Assembly: GCA_024233345.1 (NCBI GenBank)
Contig: JACKPT010000007.1
Coordinates: 124,001-188,000 of the forward strand
From: Verrucomicrobiota bacterium
GTDB lineage: Bacteria > Verrucomicrobiota > Kiritimatiellia > CAIVKH01
Reading direction: 5' to 3'
DNA: 64,000 nucleotides
Shown here: positions 60,040-64,000 of the stretch, piece after piece
Numbering within the stretch: position 1 is the stretch's first letter
How the letters are laid out: each line of letters starts with the position of its first letter
Position numbers and translations under genes: made by a program
The notes under the pieces: generated by a model
Told to the model about the DNA's origin: nothing
Databases searched by the model: none
What the model saw: the letters and a program-made list of their open reading frames with translations, nothing else

Positions 60040-63000
60040 TGCGTACACGGGGACTACGATATAGCCTGGCCGTTCTCGCGGTGGGGGGGGGGCTTCTCTT
60101 GCTGCTCATGGTGGGATTGGTAGGCACGCAAGCCGGTCGGCAGATGGTGGTGAACCGCGCGATGACATGGCTGGATCAAACCGCGGTGACGGTCCGGGTG
60201 GAGGGGTTGGCCTGGCCCGCCCCTTCCACGTTCACGGCAGCATCGTTTTCGATAGCGGATGCGGACGGGGTTTGGTTGGTGGGCGAAGACGCGGTACTAT
60301 CCCTTTCCCTTTCCGCTTTGCTGCATCGTTCTGTGGAAGTGCAGTCTGCATCAGTCCGGATGGTCGTGGTTCAACGCCGCCCCGGTTATCCCGGTGGTAC
60401 GAATCAATCGCCATCGACCGTCGGGTGGGTCCTGCACGTGCAGGATGCCTCGGTCGACCATTTGATGTTATGGCCAGAGGTCACAGGAACCGGTATCGAG
60501 GGCCCCCTTCAGGGACAGCTCGGTCTATCGGCGAGCAGGAGTTCATTGGCGCTGATATCGGAGCAGCTATCAGTCGCATCACTCGATCTTGGCCTGCGGC
60601 TCCAGGGCAGTTGGTCCCGTGATGGCCAGGTGGTGGTCAGGGGTTGGTTGGGTATCCAGGACGGCGTGGCCGAAGGGGAGGGGCGTTATGATCTGGTGGA
60701 CCGGTTGGGAACCGCGTCGCTGGTTTTGGATCAGGTGCCGTTATCTTTGGCAGGCCAGATCGGGGAGCTTCCGCTATCCGGACGAATCGATGGTGCGGTT
60801 TCCGCCCGCTGGTCCATTGGTGCCTATCAGGCGGGATGGGATGTGCTGGTCAAGCAGCCTGCCTATACCAACTTCTCTGCGGAGACGCTCGTCTCTACTG
60901 GGAGCCTGGAGGTCGTACAGGGTGAAACCAACCCCGATGCCCACGCCTGGATTGGCTTGCAGAACCTGAATCTTCGCGGTCACACCGTAGACGTCGCGAG
61001 GGCAAGCCTATCCTGGCTGGATGGCTCATGGACGGGTGACCGGGGACATCTGCTTTTGACCGACGGTATGGTAAAGACTGCGGGGGGAGTGATGGACGGC
61101 GAGGGGCGGTATGACCTGACATCGGGGAAGGTCGAGGGCTCCATCACGACGGAACGATTCTCCCTGAACCCGGTGGGGGCAACCATGGGCCTTGCTGCGG
61201 TCCAAGGGTATGCCACCGTTGCCTGTACTGGTGAATGGGAAGAGGGCCGGTGGCTGGTCCACTGGGAGGGAGTCATGGATGAACCGGCATATGGTGTTGC
61301 CGCCGCTGGTTCATTGGTATCAACCGGCACCGTGACGTGGGCAGGCGGTGAAACCGGACTGATGGGCGTCGCACGTCTTGAGGCATCCAGGTTGACACTG
61401 GCCAAGCAGACCATGGATGTCGCATCGGTCCATTTCGCGTGGAACGATGGCCAATTTGATACCGATCTGCATGCCGGGAGCCATATGCCCTTTCCATGGC
61501 ATCTACAGGTGTCCGGTTCCGGTGAGGCTCGGGATGGGCTGGTCACGGGCTGGCTTCAGCATGCGGAGGGAGCCATCCGTCATGAATCCTTTGCGATCAC
61601 GGATCCGGTGGCTTTTCTGGCAACCAGCAATCGCTGGCAGATACAGGACTTCCGGGCAACATGGGACGGAGGCGAGCTGGTTGCCGAGATCAGCCGGCAG
61701 GAGGGGTTCAGTACAACCGGTCAAGTGCGCGGTCTGAATCTGGATTGGTTAGGGTTGACTGGGCGGACGGGCCTTCAGGGCGGGCTTTCTGGGGAGTGGA
61801 ACCTGGAACTTGGCCATGTCGCACAGAAAGGGCGGTTAGCCCTCGGACTGGAATCGCTGTCCAGCATCCACCCGGAAGTGATCCCCTATTTGCCAACCGA
61901 GACGACACTCACCGCCCAGTTGACACCAACCGGTCTGGTGGTCCAGGGGCGGGCAGAAGGTGGGGCTTTCCAGGCCTTCACGGTGGAGGGCGCAATGCCC
62001 CTGACCTGGCCACCCGCGCCTCCATGGATCACCCTGCATACCCACACATCACTGACCGCACAAGTGCGGGGGACGACCCAGTTGGGCCTTCTGATGACTG
62101 GCCATCTTCCGGAATGGCAAGCCATTGCCGGCGAAGTCAACCTGGCTCTCGATTTTGCCGGGACATTCGACAATCCCCGGATCCTCGGCACGCTCGCGCT
62201 TACCAACGGTCTGTTCGAAGATGTGTCCCGGGGAACCGAAGTCACCTCCATTGTCGTTCGGTTGACGGCCGAGCCAGGCCCCCATCTGACCCTGTCCGCC
62301 TCGGCCACCGATGGGATGGCTGGCACGGCCATGATGACCGGCAGTGCGCATATGGTGGATGGTACACTGCAGCTTGAGGGCGCGGCGGATATCGTCCACT
62401 TTATTGCCGCCCGCGCGTTTGGCTCTGACATTCCGGTTGATGGATTGCTTCACTTATCCGGCACCGGAAAGACCGCGCGCCTTTCAGGGCGTCTCTCGGC
62501 ACTGCCCATCGATTTTCAACTCCCGTCCCGGCTTCCCCCCGCAATCAGTGATTTAAACGTAATCGACCTTCGGGATCCCGGGCCGACCGATGACGCCGGG
62601 GGCAATCGACCGGTTCGTACCTGGCCGGTGATGGTGGAGACAGATATCCGGGTGGATGCAAAAACGGTTCGGGTGGAGGGGCAGCGTTTGCGGACCGAGT
62701 GGGCCGGTTCCGGCCGTGTCACCGGCACCCTGCCGGAAGTTCGGTTCGGGGGATCGATCGGCATTGTTCGGGGGAGTTTTGTTTTCCTCGGTCGCCGATT
62801 CAATATTCTTCGGGGGGATGTGGTGATTCCGTCCGGGCGGGCGGCCGAGCCCGTGCTGTTCATTACCGCGGAGACTCGGGCGGCTGGAGCCACCATCCAG
62901 TTGACCGTGGAGGGCCCGGCCAGTTCCCCATCCCTTGCTCTATCATCGGACCCGCCGATGGAGGAGAGCGAAATTCTTTCCCGCATCCTCTTCGGAAAAC

Positions 63001-63341
63001 CGGGCGATTCAGTATCTCCCTGGCAGCTTGCTTATCTTGCTTATGCGCTGGATGTGATTGATGGCGGTGGGCCCATCTTGCAGAAGTTGGATCGCGGGCA
63101 GGATGTGCTGGGCTTCGATCAGATCAGTCTCAAACAGAGCGAGGACGAGTCCGGTTTATCTGCCATTCAGGTGGGGAAACAATTGAGTGAGCGGGTTTAT
63201 CTGGAAGGGGAGGTGGGATTCAAGGATCAACCGGATGTATTTGCGATCGAAGCGGAGCTCGCGCCCAGTCTGATCTTGCGAACTGAAACCAGTCCACGGA
63301 TGCGCGAAGGTATCGGCATCTATTGGCGCCGGGACTATTGA
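60039..63341 (+). CDS. tamB: TamB (translocation and assembly module, AsmA-like)
   Basis: 1100 residues from the ATG at 60039, overlapping the TamA-like stop. A single N-terminal helix (about residues 5-25) anchors it in the inner membrane. The long middle part is repeated beta-strand bridge sequence. The C-terminal DUF490/TamB region has RGSFVFLGRRFNILRGDVV and the LFGKPGDS motif near residue 985. It bridges the periplasm to deliver phospholipids or outer-membrane proteins to the TamA partner. Length is shorter than E. coli TamB (1259). Confidence 0.93.
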   Translation: MRTRGLRYSLAVLAVGGGLLLLLMVGLVGTQAGRQMVVNRAMTWLDQTAVTVRVEGLAWPAPSTFTAASFSIADADGVWLVGEDAVLSLSLSALLHRSVEVQSASVRMVVVQRRPGYPGGTNQSPSTVGWVLHVQDASVDHLMLWPEVTGTGIEGPLQGQLGLSASRSSLALISEQLSVASLDLGLRLQGSWSRDGQVVVRGWLGIQDGVAEGEGRYDLVDRLGTASLVLDQVPLSLAGQIGELPLSGRIDGAVSARWSIGAYQAGWDVLVKQPAYTNFSAETLVSTGSLEVVQGETNPDAHAWIGLQNLNLRGHTVDVARASLSWLDGSWTGDRGHLLLTDGMVKTAGGVMDGEGRYDLTSGKVEGSITTERFSLNPVGATMGLAAVQGYATVACTGEWEEGRWLVHWEGVMDEPAYGVAAAGSLVSTGTVTWAGGETGLMGVARLEASRLTLAKQTMDVASVHFAWNDGQFDTDLHAGSHMPFPWHLQVSGSGEARDGLVTGWLQHAEGAIRHESFAITDPVAFLATSNRWQIQDFRATWDGGELVAEISRQEGFSTTGQVRGLNLDWLGLTGRTGLQGGLSGEWNLELGHVAQKGRLALGLESLSSIHPEVIPYLPTETTLTAQLTPTGLVVQGRAEGGAFQAFTVEGAMPLTWPPAPPWITLHTHTSLTAQVRGTTQLGLLMTGHLPEWQAIAGEVNLALDFAGTFDNPRILGTLALTNGLFEDVSRGTEVTSIVVRLTAEPGPHLTLSASATDGMAGTAMMTGSAHMVDGTLQLEGAADIVHFIAARAFGSDIPVDGLLHLSGTGKTARLSGRLSALPIDFQLPSRLPPAISDLNVIDLRDPGPTDDAGGNRPVRTWPVMVETDIRVDAKTVRVEGQRLRTEWAGSGRVTGTLPEVRFGGSIGIVRGSFVFLGRRFNILRGDVVIPSGRAAEPVLFITAETRAAGATIQLTVEGPASSPSLALSSDPPMEESEILSRILFGKPGDSVSPWQLAYLAYALDVIDGGGPILQKLDRGQDVLGFDQISLKQSEDESGLSAIQVGKQLSERVYLEGEVGFKDQPDVFAIEAELAPSLILRTETSPRMREGIGIYWRRDY

Positions 63342-63431
63342 GCACCACCCCCCTGATTGGACCGGGAAAATCCCCATAAAACAGGGGGCAATTCGATTGA
63401 CACCCCGACCGCCTCCTCCTAAGTTCCGCCC

Positions 63432-63986
63432 ATGAAAAACAACCTCACCATCACCCTGATGCTTCTGTTCTTTGTGGTCGGCTGTGCCACCACTCCCACC
63501 CGGGTCCAGTCCGGCAAGATCACTGCGCAGACCTTTTCTTTTGTGCAGCCCGGCCCATCGGCGAACCTGCGGGGGGTGGAACAACGAAAACCCATCCATG
63601 CGGCCATTCAGTCGGCCATCCGAGAGAACTTGGAGGCCAAAGGCCTGACCTATCAACCCCGGGGTGGGGACATTACCGTAGCCTACCTCATGATTGTCGG
63701 GAACAACGTCAGCACCAAATCCGTGGCTGACTACTTCGGTTATGGCCGGGAGTATGCGGACCTGCAGGACAAGGCCCACCAGAAAATCGCGGTCGACGGT
63801 CGCAACCCCAATTATTTTGAAGTCGGTACGCTGTTGATTGATCTCATCGACTCCGGGGATCAATCCCTGCAATACCGGAACTATGCCTATCGCGAATTGT
63901 TCAAGGACCTGCCGGAAGAGACCCGAAAGGAGAATCTCCAGAGCGCGGTGGAGGAAATCCTCGCGAAGCTCCGACTCGCCAAGTAG
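63432..63986 (+). CDS. DUF4136-like lipoprotein
   Basis: 184 residues with lipobox VVGC (Cys near 18). The domain has the DUF4136 pattern: QSAIRENLEAKGL, GGDITVAYLM, GTLLIDLIDSGDQSLQYR, and a C-terminal NLQSAVEEILAKL helix. Function of the family is unknown. It lies 90 bp downstream of TamB and may be co-transcribed. No terminator was recognised before the window ends. Confidence 0.85.
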   Translation: MKNNLTITLMLLFFVVGCATTPTRVQSGKITAQTFSFVQPGPSANLRGVEQRKPIHAAIQSAIRENLEAKGLTYQPRGGDITVAYLMIVGNNVSTKSVADYFGYGREYADLQDKAHQKIAVDGRNPNYFEVGTLLIDLIDSGDQSLQYRNYAYRELFKDLPEETRKENLQSAVEEILAKLRLAK

Positions 63987-64000
63987 GAGCAGAGCAAGCC

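Overview
The window is a gene-dense stretch (about 95% coding, GC-rich) of a chromosome from a Gram-negative (diderm) bacterium. Outer-membrane barrels, many lipoproteins with clear lipoboxes, TamA/TamB-like, LptF/G-like and cardiolipin synthase genes all point to a two-membrane envelope. The type I sulfatase, the Asp/Gly-rich thrombospondin-type-3-like tail on the first gene, repeated DUF1566 modules and a TPR-fused octaheme cytochrome fit the PVC group best (Verrucomicrobiota/Kiritimatiellota-like). This placement is an inference from gene style; there is no rRNA or marker alignment behind it. No prophage, transposase, integrase, CRISPR array or reverse transcriptase was recognised.

Layout. 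1-3.1 kb: two DUF1566 paralogues and tRNA-Leu(UAA). 3.3-7.2 kb: a HAD-like protein, the amtB-glnK ammonium pair, a DCC-family thiol protein and a small barrel. 7.3-12.5 kb: a tightly coupled run of M20 peptidase, membrane glycosyltransferase, GT2 transferase, flippase and a small membrane protein, probably for surface glycan assembly. 12.5-20.9 kb (minus strand): tpx, a GAF/PAS hybrid histidine kinase, prfC, a copper P-type ATPase without an N-terminal metal-binding domain, and an exported protein. 21-26 kb: exported and lipoproteins, an EEP-family lipoprotein, a TPR protein, a barrel and YceI. 26-34 kb: folD with an LptF/G permease, a processive GT2, a Cys-rich lipoprotein, mutL, an unknown protein and a purine permease. 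34-38 kb: a FitAB/VapBC-type toxin-antitoxin pair, acs, and a lipoate ligase.

38-45 kb: a coiled-coil exported protein, a DUF4105 outer-membrane protein whose 5' end carries a REP-like double palindrome, a DUF3015 protein with a TTG start, a lipoprotein hydrolase and an octaheme cytochrome with a 22-bp minisatellite. 45-50.7 kb: a barrel, then an envelope array (outer-membrane protein, VOC lipoprotein, 56-residue lipoprotein, POTRA-less Omp85 barrel, bile-acid:sodium symporter-like permease), three of whose junctions overlap or are 2 bp apart. 50.7-55 kb: a LysR regulator divergent from a sulfatase, then a HAD-META fusion whose start codon directly follows a terminator-like hairpin, then a structured leader before a small lipoprotein. 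55-64 kb: a cardiolipin synthase operon with two unknown exported proteins, then a TamL-like (lipidated) TamA, TamB and a DUF4136-like lipoprotein.

Most of the region is therefore envelope biology: surface sugar polymers, outer-membrane insertion, phospholipid synthesis and periplasmic redox, mixed with housekeeping genes. The features most worth a second look are the pseudoknot-like leader at 54784-54830, the hairpin fused to the start of the HAD-META gene, the frame-neutral 22-bp minisatellite in the cytochrome, the REP pair inside the DUF4105 signal region, and the 45.8-50.7 kb envelope array.
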